Source of the DNA: Photobacterium leiognathi
GTDB taxonomy: Bacteria > Pseudomonadota > Gammaproteobacteria > Enterobacterales > Vibrionaceae
Direction of reading: 5' to 3'
Assembly: GCF_030685535.1 (NCBI RefSeq)
Contig: NZ_CP131599.1
Span: forward strand, 434,001-498,000
Length of the DNA: 64,000 nt
Shown piece after piece: positions 9,483 through 17,940 of the stretch; positions within the stretch are counted from its first letter, which is position 1; the number at the start of each line of letters is the position of its first letter. The translations under genes and the position numbers were made by a program. A model generated the notes under the pieces. That model worked only from the letters and a program-made list of their open reading frames with translations, had not been told where the DNA came from and did not search any database.

Positions 9483-9535
9483 TGAGGTTTAAGTGAGAAC
9501 CTTATTGCAGATGTGATGAACAAGGAAGTTGTTAT

Positions 9536-11065
9536 ATGCCTAATTATAAAGGGATGCGAGCACCGTTATTTTGTATTGCCATGCTAACAGGGTGCTCGTC
9601 TTTACCTAAAGAAGCTCAGCACTTAACTGCGCCAACAACCCCGAAAATGACCAGCTTGTTATCGACATTAAATGATGGTCATCGTCAGCAACAAACTTCA
9701 CAAACACCGAGTGCGGTATTGGTGCAAAACACGGGTTGGGATGCGCTTGCGCAACGTTTAGCCTTGGTTGAAACCGCAGAGCATACCATTGATATTCAAT
9801 ACTATATTTGGAACTCTGATGTTTCTGGTAGCTATCTAGCCACTCGTTTAGTGGCTGCTGCTGATCGTGGTGTCCATGTCCGTGTTCTACTTGATGACAT
9901 TAATTTAAACGAGCGTGAAGCTTTGTTGGCAGGGTTAAATAAACACCCGAATATCGAGATCCGCATTTTTAATCCGATCCCGACCCGTAATGCGGGTAAA
10001 TGGATGAGCTTCTTAGGGGATTTCTCTCGTTTAAATCGTCGAATGCACAATAAGTCTTTCACTGTGGATGGCGTATTTACCGTAGTAGGCGGGCGCAATA
10101 TTGGTGATGAATATTTTGATCTTTCTCATGAGCTGAATTTGCGTGATCGAGATGTATTAGCAAGAGGGGAAGTGGTTACTGATGTTCAACAGAGCTTTAA
10201 TGATTACTGGAACAGTGAATGGGCATACGATGTTGATTTGTTAAGTGATGATCCTACTCTTGAGCAACCGGATTTATCTAACATTCAAGTTCCTTATTAC
10301 AAACATTATCCGGCATTGCCACAAAGCCAAGCGTCAGCCGCGCAGTACTTAGCGTCGCTGGTGGATAATATGACATGGGTAAAAGCAACCTATATTGCTG
10401 ATCAGCCAATTCCCGATGAGATAGATAATACCGATCAGCCAAAAGCCACTGCGCAGTATTTATCTAAGCTAGCGGAAAATACCCAAAACGACATCATTAT
10501 TGAATCTGCTTACCTTGTATTTGATGACAATCAGTTAGCTGGGTTACAGCAGCTCAACCAGAGAGGAGTCGAGATCAAGGCCTTAACCAACTCAATGGCA
10601 TCTAATGATTTGGTCACTAATCACTCTGGCTATGCAGGTAGACGCCAAGAGATGCTGGAAAGTGGTATCGATTTATTTGAATTAAAGCCTGACGCTAAGT
10701 TATGTGAGATTGTGCTTCAAGATAGCGATAAATGTGCACCGAACGCAGTATACGGATTACATGCTAAATCAGCGGTTTTTGACCATCAAATAGCGACGAT
10801 TGGCTCTTTTAACTTCAATTTACGTTCTACTTATCTCAATACTGAATCGTTATTGGTAATTGAAAACCCTAAGGTTGCAGCAGAGCTTGCCACGACCTTA
10901 GAGGGCGCAATGCAAGATAATAACAGTTGGCACTTAAGCCTTGATAACGGCACTGTGCATTGGCATTCCGGTGATAAAACATGGGACAGCGAACCTGAAA
11001 CCGAGCAATGGGATCGGATGAAATCAGAGTTCTTACAGTTATTGCCGATAGAGAAGTATTTGTAA
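9536..11065 (+). CDS. Phospholipase D-family lipoprotein (ClsC-like)
   Basis: A 509-residue member of the PLD/cardiolipin synthase superfamily. A lipobox (LTGC, Cys ~20) predicts a lipoprotein. Both HxKxxxxD motifs are intact: HNKSFTVD from about residue 171 and HAKSAVFD from about residue 409, the latter followed by the GSFNFNLRS loop. The layout matches ClsC/YmdC-type enzymes, which exchange phosphatidyl groups between phospholipids; the substrate here is inferred. AAGGAAG precedes the ATG. A second PLD lipoprotein lies at 37948 but is divergent in its second motif. Confidence 0.88.
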   Translation: MPNYKGMRAPLFCIAMLTGCSSLPKEAQHLTAPTTPKMTSLLSTLNDGHRQQQTSQTPSAVLVQNTGWDALAQRLALVETAEHTIDIQYYIWNSDVSGSYLATRLVAAADRGVHVRVLLDDINLNEREALLAGLNKHPNIEIRIFNPIPTRNAGKWMSFLGDFSRLNRRMHNKSFTVDGVFTVVGGRNIGDEYFDLSHELNLRDRDVLARGEVVTDVQQSFNDYWNSEWAYDVDLLSDDPTLEQPDLSNIQVPYYKHYPALPQSQASAAQYLASLVDNMTWVKATYIADQPIPDEIDNTDQPKATAQYLSKLAENTQNDIIIESAYLVFDDNQLAGLQQLNQRGVEIKALTNSMASNDLVTNHSGYAGRRQEMLESGIDLFELKPDAKLCEIVLQDSDKCAPNAVYGLHAKSAVFDHQIATIGSFNFNLRSTYLNTESLLVIENPKVAAELATTLEGAMQDNNSWHLSLDNGTVHWHSGDKTWDSEPETEQWDRMKSEFLQLLPIEKYL

Positions 11066-11108
11066 GCGCAATCCCTTTTATTAAGCACTTAATATGGAGG
11101 TTACTACT

Positions 11109-11672
11109 TTGGGTAAACAATTTTCGGAATTATCAGATAAACATACAGAGTTTATTGAAAAGCAAAAAATCTATTTTGTTGGTACTGCGGCTGAAAACGG
11201 TAATGTGAATTTGTCTCCCAAAGGCGGTGATTCCTTAAGAGTGATCAATTCAAAGCAGATAGCATGGTTAAACTTAACGGGCAGTGGTAATGAGTCTGCA
11301 TCGCATGTTATTAAAAACGCACGAATGACACTCATGTTCTGCGCATTTGAAGGGGCTCCGCTCATTTTTCGTGTATATGGAAAGGCAAAAGTCTTGCATG
11401 TTAAAGATCAAGAATGGGAGCAGTATGTGCAGCTATTTCCAGAAAGTGTCGCCTCTAGACAAATATTCGTGTTAGATATTGATTTTGTTCAGTCGTCTTG
11501 TGGAAAGTCGGTTCCGTATTTTAGCTATGAAGGCGATCGTGACGACTTGGCTAACTGGTCAGAAAAGCAAGGTATAGCAGGGATAGAGCAATATTGGCTC
11601 AAAAAGAATCAGAAAAGTATTGATGGCTTTGAAACTGAAATAGCTAAAAGATCAGGCTTGGACGTTGAGTAA
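11109..11672 (+). CDS. Pyridoxamine 5'-phosphate oxidase-like FMN-binding-fold protein
   Basis: Split-barrel flavin-fold protein of about 187 residues: an N-terminal helix, then YFVGTAAENGNVNLSPKGGDSLRV and SGNESASHVIKNARMTLMFC, typical of the PNPOx-like family, and an added C-terminal helical region. I place the start at TTG 11109 because a strong GGAGG (11096-11100) lies 8 bases before it. An ATG at 11094 would overlap that site and has no ribosome binding site of its own. The cofactor (FMN, F420 or haem) and substrate cannot be read from sequence. Confidence 0.82.
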   Translation: MGKQFSELSDKHTEFIEKQKIYFVGTAAENGNVNLSPKGGDSLRVINSKQIAWLNLTGSGNESASHVIKNARMTLMFCAFEGAPLIFRVYGKAKVLHVKDQEWEQYVQLFPESVASRQIFVLDIDFVQSSCGKSVPYFSYEGDRDDLANWSEKQGIAGIEQYWLKKNQKSIDGFETEIAKRSGLDVE

Positions 11673-11808
11673 CGAAATAAGCGGTTATTTCGTGCTTAAT
11701 GCTTCATCAAACCACTCACGATAATTAATTTTCACTGCCTGTTACGCTAGTATTTTGCTAGAAAATACTCATAATCGTGCCAAACAACATTTAAAGAAGA
11801 AATTATCT

Positions 11809-12186
11809 ATGACTGACTTTCAATATTACTTTCAGAAACTCCCTTGTTTTAACTGTAAAAAGAACACAGTAAGCATTGATCTTGGTTGGTTAACAGCTGC
11901 GATGAAAGAAGATGTTTCCGCTCAAGCGTCTGCGATTATTGCGAAAGATAACGTTGAGCCAGAAGTGTCAGTAAACGTGACATGTACAAAAGATGAAGCT
12001 CGTGACTATTTATTACTTAATTTCTACGGCTACTCTGAAGAAGCATTAGAGAACCAAGTTAAAGCTGAAGATGAGCAAGAAGTAGCGGAAGAAATTGCTG
12101 ATCTTTTTGATGATGGCAGCGATGTGGCGGTATTTGAACACGAAATTGTACTGTTAAGTTGCACTGATTGCGGTATTGATAACTAA
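11809..12186 (+). CDS. Small acidic protein with two CxxC pairs
   Basis: 125 residues from ATG 11809, which is preceded by AAGAAG; a TTG 18 codons upstream is less likely. A CFNC pair near residue 13 and a CTDC pair near the C-terminus could together bind one zinc ion. Between them is a very acidic stretch. It has no signal peptide and I do not recognise the family. Probably a monocistronic gene, closed by the strong hairpin at 12236. Confidence 0.65.
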   Translation: MTDFQYYFQKLPCFNCKKNTVSIDLGWLTAAMKEDVSAQASAIIAKDNVEPEVSVNVTCTKDEARDYLLLNFYGYSEEALENQVKAEDEQEVAEEIADLFDDGSDVAVFEHEIVLLSCTDCGIDN

Positions 12187-12235
12187 TTAAGCGTTGCAAT
12201 GAAAAGGCAATGCTTTTGATAGCGTAATACCAATG

Positions 12236-12268
12236 AAAAAGTCCGCGTTTATTCCGCGGACTTTTTGT
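12236..12268 (+). terminator. Strong bidirectional terminator
   Basis: Perfect 12-bp stem AAAAAGTCCGCG/CGCGGACTTTTT (12236-12247 with 12255-12266), loop of 7. It lies between convergent genes and has T runs on both strands. Confidence 0.9.
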
Positions 12269-12283
12269 TATGTATTGATAGCC

Positions 12284-13627
12284 TTATTTATCAACGTTGA
12301 TCGCTATTGAATTTTCAGTTGCAAAGGCGGTTGCTACGTTGCCTCCCGCAAGCGCTACATCGGTAGCTGTTAGCAATACATAGGTTGTTCCTGCTGTTGC
12401 AACGGCGAAATCGTAATTACCTTCATCAACGTTAAGTACAGCAGAGTCTTTGAAATTCACATTTTTTAATACCGCAGTTTCGGCTGAGAAACCTGTGCCT
12501 GTAGGGGCTGCGTGAATATCTACCATGCCTGCTATTGGATTAGCATGCAGCACTCTTAGTTTTGCATATGTCGCAACACTTCTTAAATCATCTTCAATAA
12601 CAACAGGTTCTATAGATTGAGCGGCAAATTGTCCGACGGCAAAAATGGTTGTTTCAGATCCTGCTGTAAAAGTAGTACCAGGAGCTTTAATGGCTTCGGG
12701 TGTTGTTGCTCCCGTTGGCGTGACAGTTAAATCATAACTGTCTGGTGCTAAATCAATGCTTTTAATTGTTTCATAGCTGATAGCATCGAGTCCTGACACA
12801 ATATTGCCACTGGCTCTTACATCGACATCCGCTAAATCAGCGACGGCATGACCAACGCGCACCGTTGATTGTTCGCCTGTATTTCGAAGTACATTAACTG
12901 TTTTTCCGTCTGCAACCAGAAGATTTACAGGAGAAACAGCACCGCCGCTTACATTGGGCACAGCTGTTACCATTAAATCGCTACCACCATCTAATGCGAT
13001 GTTGCCACTGTCATATACCACATCGGCATCAGTACTCTTACCTGCTAACGTGATCCTTATTCGGTACTCACCTGCGGGAAGTGTAACGGGTAGATTAGCA
13101 TCGTCTTCTTTAAAGGTAAGATCGGAAACCGCGACAGTATCAGCACTAATACTAGGATCGGTTGTTACGTGAATATCGACACCGCCAACGTCTGGGTGAC
13201 CATGTAATACATCGACACGAATAGATTCTTCATCTGGTGCGATGTTAGAACGAGAGAGGATCACAGGCTCAATAGCACCCACATTGTTTACTGCAAAAAC
13301 GTCATATTGCATATCTGGTGCAAGGTTAACGGCATTTGCTGTGATCACATCAGCAGTTGCATCGTTTGCGAGTAGTCCACGCACAATCAGATCATGACTA
13401 CCTGAATCAACGTTGAGTAACGGGCTACCTTGTTGATAATCAACGTTAGATAAGCTACTTACCACATCACCATCCATCAATATAGAAACAAGCGGCGCAT
13501 CAGCACTTGCATGCGTTACCCTTAGCTGTGACGTAGGCATTTCAGCATTATCATCATGAGAATCGCTGTCACAGCCGCTTAAGATTAATGTCGCCGTTGT
13601 TAGTAATGTAAGTGTTGATTTTTTCAT
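12284..13627 (-). CDS. DUF4397 repeat lipoprotein
   Basis: 447 residues starting with a lipoprotein signal (LILSGC, lipidated Cys 19) and an Asp/Ser-rich linker. The rest consists of four related beta-rich units beginning near residues 34, 136, 256 and 357. Each opens with a version of LRVxHAxxxxxxVDIxA, the DUF4397 signature. Such proteins are predicted to sit on the cell surface or in the periplasm; no enzymatic motif is visible. AGGAAAGAGG lies before the ATG on the minus strand. Role unknown, possibly adhesive or binding. Confidence 0.85.
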   Translation of the reverse strand: MKKSTLTLLTTATLILSGCDSDSHDDNAEMPTSQLRVTHASADAPLVSILMDGDVVSSLSNVDYQQGSPLLNVDSGSHDLIVRGLLANDATADVITANAVNLAPDMQYDVFAVNNVGAIEPVILSRSNIAPDEESIRVDVLHGHPDVGGVDIHVTTDPSISADTVAVSDLTFKEDDANLPVTLPAGEYRIRITLAGKSTDADVVYDSGNIALDGGSDLMVTAVPNVSGGAVSPVNLLVADGKTVNVLRNTGEQSTVRVGHAVADLADVDVRASGNIVSGLDAISYETIKSIDLAPDSYDLTVTPTGATTPEAIKAPGTTFTAGSETTIFAVGQFAAQSIEPVVIEDDLRSVATYAKLRVLHANPIAGMVDIHAAPTGTGFSAETAVLKNVNFKDSAVLNVDEGNYDFAVATAGTTYVLLTATDVALAGGNVATAFATENSIAINVDK

Positions 13628-13837
13628 ATGAAGCCTCTTTCCTGTTTGTTCATGGAAAAATTTCTACGGCGATATGAAAACATCGGTTCATAAGCAAAAA
13701 AGTGTTTTGTCTATCCTTTATTCTCTTGTGAGTAATATCACTTTATAACAAACGGTTATTGCTGTTTTTTTCAGAATTATTGAAAGAAGGTTTGATGCAA
13801 TGGCAATACGATTGGAGCGGAAAACGTCAGCGCAAAG

Positions 13838-14404
13838 CTATGATTGGTAATTCACACTGTATTTCACTTGAACGAAGTTGTTAGCAAAAGCGGTTGATTG
13901 TGCTTGCTCCAATTTGATGTCTTTAAGCAGTTTACCAAACAGTGGAATACCTTCACCTAATAGTACGGGGGCGTAAGTAATGCTGATTTCATCAATCAAT
14001 TGGCAGTTAATGAAAGCTTGAATAGTCGTACCACCATCAATGTAGGCATGTTGGTGTCCTTCGCTTTCTAGTTTGGTCACTAATTCTTCAATATCACCTG
14101 AGTACATTTCGACATGCTCTCTGATATTTTCAGGCGCTTGATTAACGGTATTACTGAGCACGAAAATGCGAGTATCACCGTATGGCCATTGTTCAGGAGT
14201 CAGGTTCATGCTCGAAATCATTTCCATGCATTTGCGTCCCATGATCAAACAGTCTACTGATGCCATAAAATCGGCAAAGCCCATATTAGCGTGATCACCC
14301 ATATCAATATTTGGATCTTGAGCCGCATCTAACCAATCAACACTGCCGTTTTTTCTTGCAATAAAGCCATCGACACTGGTTGCTATATAGACTGAGCATT
14401 TCAT
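13838..14404 (-). CDS. Dihydrofolate reductase-fold (RibD C-terminal-like) protein
   Basis: A 188-residue member of the DHFR/RibD_C family: MKCSVYIATSVDGFIARKNG at the start, an IMGRKCMEM helix, and YIDGGTTIQAFINC with the Gly-Gly NADP-binding turn. These stand-alone proteins are predicted NADPH-dependent reductases of unknown substrate, distinct from folate DHFR. It is divergent from a TetR regulator 115 bp away, which likely controls it through a palindrome between the two genes. Confidence 0.85.
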   Translation of the reverse strand: MKCSVYIATSVDGFIARKNGSVDWLDAAQDPNIDMGDHANMGFADFMASVDCLIMGRKCMEMISSMNLTPEQWPYGDTRIFVLSNTVNQAPENIREHVEMYSGDIEELVTKLESEGHQHAYIDGGTTIQAFINCQLIDEISITYAPVLLGEGIPLFGKLLKDIKLEQAQSTAFANNFVQVKYSVNYQS

Positions 14405-14466
14405 ATATCGTTTCTCACATTTTTAGCTAACCGTGGCACATACTTGGCGTAAGGTTTAGCATCAGT

Positions 14467-14480
14467 TATAATTAATTATA
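14467..14480. promoter_or_regulatory. Candidate TetR operator
   Basis: A perfect 14-bp palindrome TATAATTAATTATA lies between the divergent DHFR-fold and tetR genes and overlaps a -10-like TATAAT. Position and symmetry suggest the operator for the adjacent TetR protein. AT-rich palindromes arise easily, so this is tentative. Confidence 0.4.
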
Positions 14481-14518
14481 CAATGTAGAAATAAATTATA
14501 GTCTAGCGAGGTGGTTGA

Positions 14519-15079
14519 ATGTCTGTCAAGGAGAAGAAACGAGGTCGACCAAAAGGGTCGGGTAGTCAATTAAGTGAAGCCGTCATCATAGATATGGCGA
14601 AATCATTGATGAAAGAAGAGGGAAAAGTCCCCAGTATTCGTAAATTAGCATCGAGCTTATCAGTTGATGCAATGGCGATTTATTACTACTTCGAGAATAA
14701 AAGTAAGCTGTTAGAAGCTATTACGACCTCGCTTATTGAAGATATTTATGAGCCAAAGGTGAGCGATGCGTGGAAAGTCGAGCTAAACGCACTTTGTACC
14801 AGCTATGTTACTTTGCTCAATGACTATTCTGGATTATTAGAAACATTACTAAGTATGGATTCAATTAGCCCAGCTGAAGTGTTTATTGAACGATTTAAGG
14901 TAGTGATTGCACCGCTGCAATTAAATGAAACTGCAGCGAAAGATGCCTTGGATTTGCTGGTGGATTATCTTCACGGTTATGCTCTTGCGCTTAATTGCAA
15001 CAGTGGTCATTTGCCGCTAGATATTTCAATGTTGAAAGGGCCGCTGAATATGTATTGTCTGGCTTTGGAAAACGCATAA
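14519..15079 (+). CDS. TetR-family transcriptional regulator
   Basis: 186 residues. A Lys/Arg/Gly-rich start (KKRGRPKGSG) leads into a helix-turn-helix: PSIRKLASSLSVDAMAIYYY, then FENKSKLLEAI at about residues 40-72. This is the TetR_N pattern. The C-terminal half is a helical ligand/dimer domain without recognisable ligand. It is divergent from the DHFR-fold gene, the usual arrangement for a TetR repressor and its target. GCGAGGTGG lies just before the ATG. Confidence 0.88.
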   Translation: MSVKEKKRGRPKGSGSQLSEAVIIDMAKSLMKEEGKVPSIRKLASSLSVDAMAIYYYFENKSKLLEAITTSLIEDIYEPKVSDAWKVELNALCTSYVTLLNDYSGLLETLLSMDSISPAEVFIERFKVVIAPLQLNETAAKDALDLLVDYLHGYALALNCNSGHLPLDISMLKGPLNMYCLALENA

Positions 15080-15118
15080 ATCATAGCTGTTATCAAAATG
15101 AGTAAAGCCAGAGATATA

Positions 15119-15343
15119 TTAACGCTGGCTTTGTGCTGATAGGTGAGAACAGTATCCACTATTAACAAACTGCCCATTACTTGTTGAACGGCAACGATAC
15201 TGATTGCTTCCAGGAAGATAATCCCAAGCAGCATCTTCATCGCAATATGAACCATAACAATAAGATGAATAACTACTAGAACCTCCCTGACTCGCACCAT
15301 ACGTAACAACCACTATCTATAAAGTAGCTACAAGCAATAACAT
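15119..15343 (-). pseudogene. Small Cys/Tyr-rich exported protein, possibly broken by an amber codon
   Basis: From GTG 15313 a 64-residue protein can be read, rich in Ser, Tyr and Cys (CYGSYC, NQYRCRS, SGYCSH). The frame is also open upstream from ATG 15343, encoding MLLLVATL, a signal-peptide-like stretch, then TAG at 15317-15319, then IVVVTYGASQ. Read through, this gives a short hydrophobic leader plus a disulfide-rich domain. It may be a decayed exported protein, or a real short protein starting at the GTG. An overlapping 100-residue frame looks non-coding. The gene's end overlaps the weak hairpin at 15104-15132 behind tetR. Confidence 0.35.
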
Positions 15344-15434
15344 GGTATTCACTAGGCTAAATTCTTAATTTGTTTACACAACACACTTTGTTATACATTT
15401 CTTACGGTTTTAATTATTAGTAAAGGAAAACGCG

Positions 15435-16118
15435 ATGTATCCAGTATCAAACCTTGATGAGTTACGATTAGGTAAAGTGAAATCGCAGTATGACAGCAAT
15501 ACCGCGATTGATAAGCACACCGTTGATACTTGTAATCTATCTGCCTTGGGGCTTGCTGGTGACGAGCAAGCTGAAAGCTTTCATGGTGGTGAAGATCGCG
15601 CTGTGCTGCAATATGACTTTGCGCATTATGCTGATTTAGCGGAGCAGTTTCCTGAGTCAACAGCCTATTTTGTTAAAGGTGGTTTTGGTGAAAACTTTGT
15701 AGCGACCGGAATGAATGAACACAACATGTGTATTGGTGACATTGTGAAGGTAGGCTCGGTAGTGCTACAAGTTACTCAACCTCGTCAGCCATGCTTTAAG
15801 TTAAATGGCCGTTTTGGCGAACCGACGCTGTCTCGTTATGTTCAAGATAATTTTAAAACGGGTTGGTTTTACCGTGTATTGCAAACTGGAAAAATGAATG
15901 CTAGCGATACGATCGAAGTGACTGAACGCTTACATCCAGAATGGACGGTAGCAAAAGTACAGCATTACCTTTATGTCGATACTGAAAATAAAACTGCAAT
16001 GCAGCAGCTTGTTGATTTAGATGTGTTAGCTAAAGAAACTAAAGGTGTGTTTGAACGCCGACTACAAAATAAAGTTGTAGAAAACTGGACAGGACGTTTA
16101 ATAGGAAAGCGTCAGTGA
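15435..16118 (+). CDS. MOSC-domain protein, YiiM-like
   Basis: 227 residues, close to E. coli YiiM in length and layout: a beta-rich MOSC domain with FGENF and the QPRQPCFKL segment whose Cys is the proposed sulfur/Moco-binding residue, then a C-terminal three-helix extension. MOSC proteins bind molybdenum cofactor; YiiM-type enzymes are linked to reduction of N-hydroxylated compounds (family knowledge). AAGGAAA precedes the ATG. It is single, with a terminator right after. Confidence 0.87.
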   Translation: MYPVSNLDELRLGKVKSQYDSNTAIDKHTVDTCNLSALGLAGDEQAESFHGGEDRAVLQYDFAHYADLAEQFPESTAYFVKGGFGENFVATGMNEHNMCIGDIVKVGSVVLQVTQPRQPCFKLNGRFGEPTLSRYVQDNFKTGWFYRVLQTGKMNASDTIEVTERLHPEWTVAKVQHYLYVDTENKTAMQQLVDLDVLAKETKGVFERRLQNKVVENWTGRLIGKRQ

Positions 16119-16128
16119 TTTTTACAAG

Positions 16129-16156
16129 GCCAGCGGTCATGCTGGCTGTGTTTATT
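16129..16156 (+). terminator. Terminator of the MOSC gene
   Basis: Stem GCCAGC/GCTGGC (16129-16134 with 16141-16146) followed by a T-rich tract. Confidence 0.6.
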
Positions 16157-16180
16157 TTTATGCTGTGAATCTTAACTGTG

Positions 16181-16846
16181 TTAGCAGAAATCTAGCGTCA
16201 TCAGTAATCGCGTTTCAGTCGGAGAGGTGACTGGTGAGCGATGTACAATCCCAAGGTTTTCATTTCCAGCCCACGCTTCCCCTTTAAACAGTGCCACATC
16301 ACCACATGAAAGCTGTGCAATATCTGATTCTTGTTGGTATAACCCTGAAGCATCATCAGGAAGTCCATTATTGCCATGTCCCAGTTTTGTGCGATCCACT
16401 TTATCGTTAGGCAACCATTGAGATGCTGTGCCATGAAACGTTGTTACTAACCGACAAGGGATATGATCAACATGGAAACGTGGGCACATGGCACTGTTTA
16501 ATGCCGTTAACCGTAAACCTACTTCATTGATATCAAATAAGCAGCAGAACATATCAACCAGTTGTGCAATGTTTTCTAGCAGTGGTTTCGGTAATTTACG
16601 TTGTGTGGCAAGATCCAATTCTGCTAACGCAGTCTCAGGGGAAAGTGAAATTGCTTTTCTAAATGTCGGATTTTGTTCGAGAAATAGGGCAACTTCTTGA
16701 GTGAGTTCTAGCGTCAGATTACGCTGCCAAACCGCGATATTAATATGGTCTTGATAGATATCGGTAAATACTGTGGGTTGAGTTGCCATACTTGAACAGT
16801 TGGTATTTTCTATCGTAGTTAAGTGATGGGCAGTGGCTTGATTCAT
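16181..16846 (-). CDS. DUF1826 protein, Zur-controlled
   Basis: 221 residues with conserved His/Cys/Asp sequence: MCPRFHVDHIPCRLVTTFHG around residues 120-140, then an acidic loop and RLLMTLDF at the end. This matches DUF1826, a family frequently found beside COG0523 GTPases and in zinc-limitation regulons. The fold and residues suggest a cupin-like metal protein, which is inference. A perfect Zur-type palindrome lies 74 bp before the start, which supports induction by zinc starvation. No COG0523 partner is adjacent. Confidence 0.8.
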   Translation of the reverse strand: MNQATAHHLTTIENTNCSSMATQPTVFTDIYQDHINIAVWQRNLTLELTQEVALFLEQNPTFRKAISLSPETALAELDLATQRKLPKPLLENIAQLVDMFCCLFDINEVGLRLTALNSAMCPRFHVDHIPCRLVTTFHGTASQWLPNDKVDRTKLGHGNNGLPDDASGLYQQESDIAQLSCGDVALFKGEAWAGNENLGIVHRSPVTSPTETRLLMTLDFC

Positions 16847-16919
16847 GGCTGACTATTCTCACGTTGATCTGAGTAGCCTGAGTCCTGTTGAGATTACTTA
16901 GGCATCAGTGTGTATTTGG

Positions 16920-16937
16920 GTTATGTTATAACATAAC
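16920..16937 (-). promoter_or_regulatory. Zur box upstream of the DUF1826 gene
   Basis: Perfect 18-bp palindrome GTTATGTTATAACATAAC, matching the core of the gammaproteobacterial Zur consensus (TGTTATA-N-TATAACA type). A near-identical core occurs upstream of rpmE2 at 29901-29940. Confidence 0.8.
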
Positions 16938-17231
16938 AAATTGAATGTGAGTTTAACAATAGACGCTTGAACATGATCTGTCATATTAAAATCAGTGATA
17001 GAAAGAGATAGAAGGGATCTAGTTGTAGGACAGTGTATGGTGTAAAGTGGATGATGAAACTGAATGCCGAAATATGAACTACTTATTTGTTAATAGTAAT
17101 GATCGTTGGCAAGTTGAAAAGGAAACTTTAGACACTCAGAGAGTAGATTATAAAACCAGTGAGTAAGTGAATTACAAACCGTTCACTATGCGTTGTGGTT
17201 GAATTTAAGCCGTTCGCTGTATTTTTGCAAG
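16938..17231. other. Intergenic region between the Zur box and csrB
   Basis: About 290 bp lie between the Zur box and the end of the csrB-like RNA. I see no gene, repeat or hairpin of note. Confidence 0.4.
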
Positions 17232-17625
17232 ATAAAAAAGAGAGGGCGCAACTTTCGTTGCGCCCTTAGGTCTTACTTGCAGCTATCCCGCTACTATGGT
17301 GCTCCTTGCATCATTCCTTTGAGTGCTGTAATCCGTCAGCATTATCCTTTTTACTTCATCCTGAAGTTGTTCCAATGGCTTCCGTAACCCGTTACAACAT
17401 CCTGTTATAACTCTCTTCTCTTTCCTTAGAGGTGTCCTTTACTTCTTCCTGAAGTGTTCCTTGTGTCATCCTGACCAGTAAATATCCTATTTACTTTTAC
17501 TGCATCCTGCAGTGTCCTTCACAGTCCTTGTTTGATAAACCATCCTAGTTCATCACATCTCATCCTGAGATCACCAACATCCTTGGTTCCAATCCTGTTC
17601 CGTATCGCCAGTTCCCTCTGACACC
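17232..17625 (-). ncRNA. csrB: CsrB-family regulatory sRNA
   Basis: Read on the minus strand, ~395 nt carry about 25 GGA motifs, many as (T)CAGGATG or AAGGA. Several sit between short inverted arms such as CTTC-AGGAT-GAAG, TGC-AGGAT-GCA and CTTC-AGGA-AGAAG. This is the hallmark of CsrB/CsrC RNAs, which sequester the translational regulator CsrA. The RNA ends in a strong terminator at 17233-17265. A -10-like TAATAT at about 17630 on the minus strand sets the 5' end near 17625. A perfect GacA/UvrY/VarA-type palindrome lies ~170 bp upstream. A 64-codon plus-strand frame here (17193-17387) is not credible. Confidence 0.9.
17233..17265 (-). terminator. Terminator of the csrB-like sRNA
   Basis: Minus-strand stem GGGCGCAAC/GTTGCGCCC with a GAAA tetraloop (17244-17265), then T-rich sequence ending in six T. 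Confidence 0.92.
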
Positions 17626-17792
17626 ATTAATATTAGGAAAAACAGGCTTGAAAACCTAGATACCTAGTCGGAAATACTTTTTATGCTGACTATTTATGTT
17701 TTTTATACTTAACATTTATATGTTTAAAAACAAATAATTATGAAATCGCATCGGAAGTATTGGATAGGATAAACCGTGATTATCTTAACCGT

Positions 17793-17812
17793 TTGTAAGA
17801 GATCTCTTACAA
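17793..17812 (-). promoter_or_regulatory. VarA/UvrY (GacA-type) upstream activating site
   Basis: Perfect 20-bp palindrome TTGTAAGAGATCTCTTACAA. It contains TGTAAG-N6-CTTACA, the GacA/UvrY consensus, ~170-190 bp upstream of the csrB start, as in other csrB promoters. Confidence 0.88.
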
Positions 17813-17940
17813 GAGATAAGGAGAAAAGAGAAATCTCGTCATCGTGAATACAATGGTGCTGATTGAGATTGTTAAATTTACATTCTCATAAAGTTTGTTT
17901 TTTTCTCTATGTTACAGTTGAGGTGAATGCGGAGGAGAAT

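Noticed and set aside
11672..11692. Hairpin ACGAAATAA/TTATTTCGT after the FMN-fold gene
   Set aside because: AT-rich stem without a following T run; not a convincing terminator.
15007..15309. 100-codon minus-strand frame (hydrophobic)
   Set aside because: Overlaps tetR and the Cys-rich gene in another frame; the latter has more protein-like composition.
17193..17387. 64-codon plus-strand reading frame
   Set aside because: Lies antisense to the csrB-like RNA and crosses its terminator hairpin; composition follows the repeated GGA motifs, not a protein.
16860..17640. CRISPR-like array from the repeated CATCCTG units
   Set aside because: Units are short, unequally spaced and lack constant repeat length; they are explained by CsrA-binding GGA motifs.
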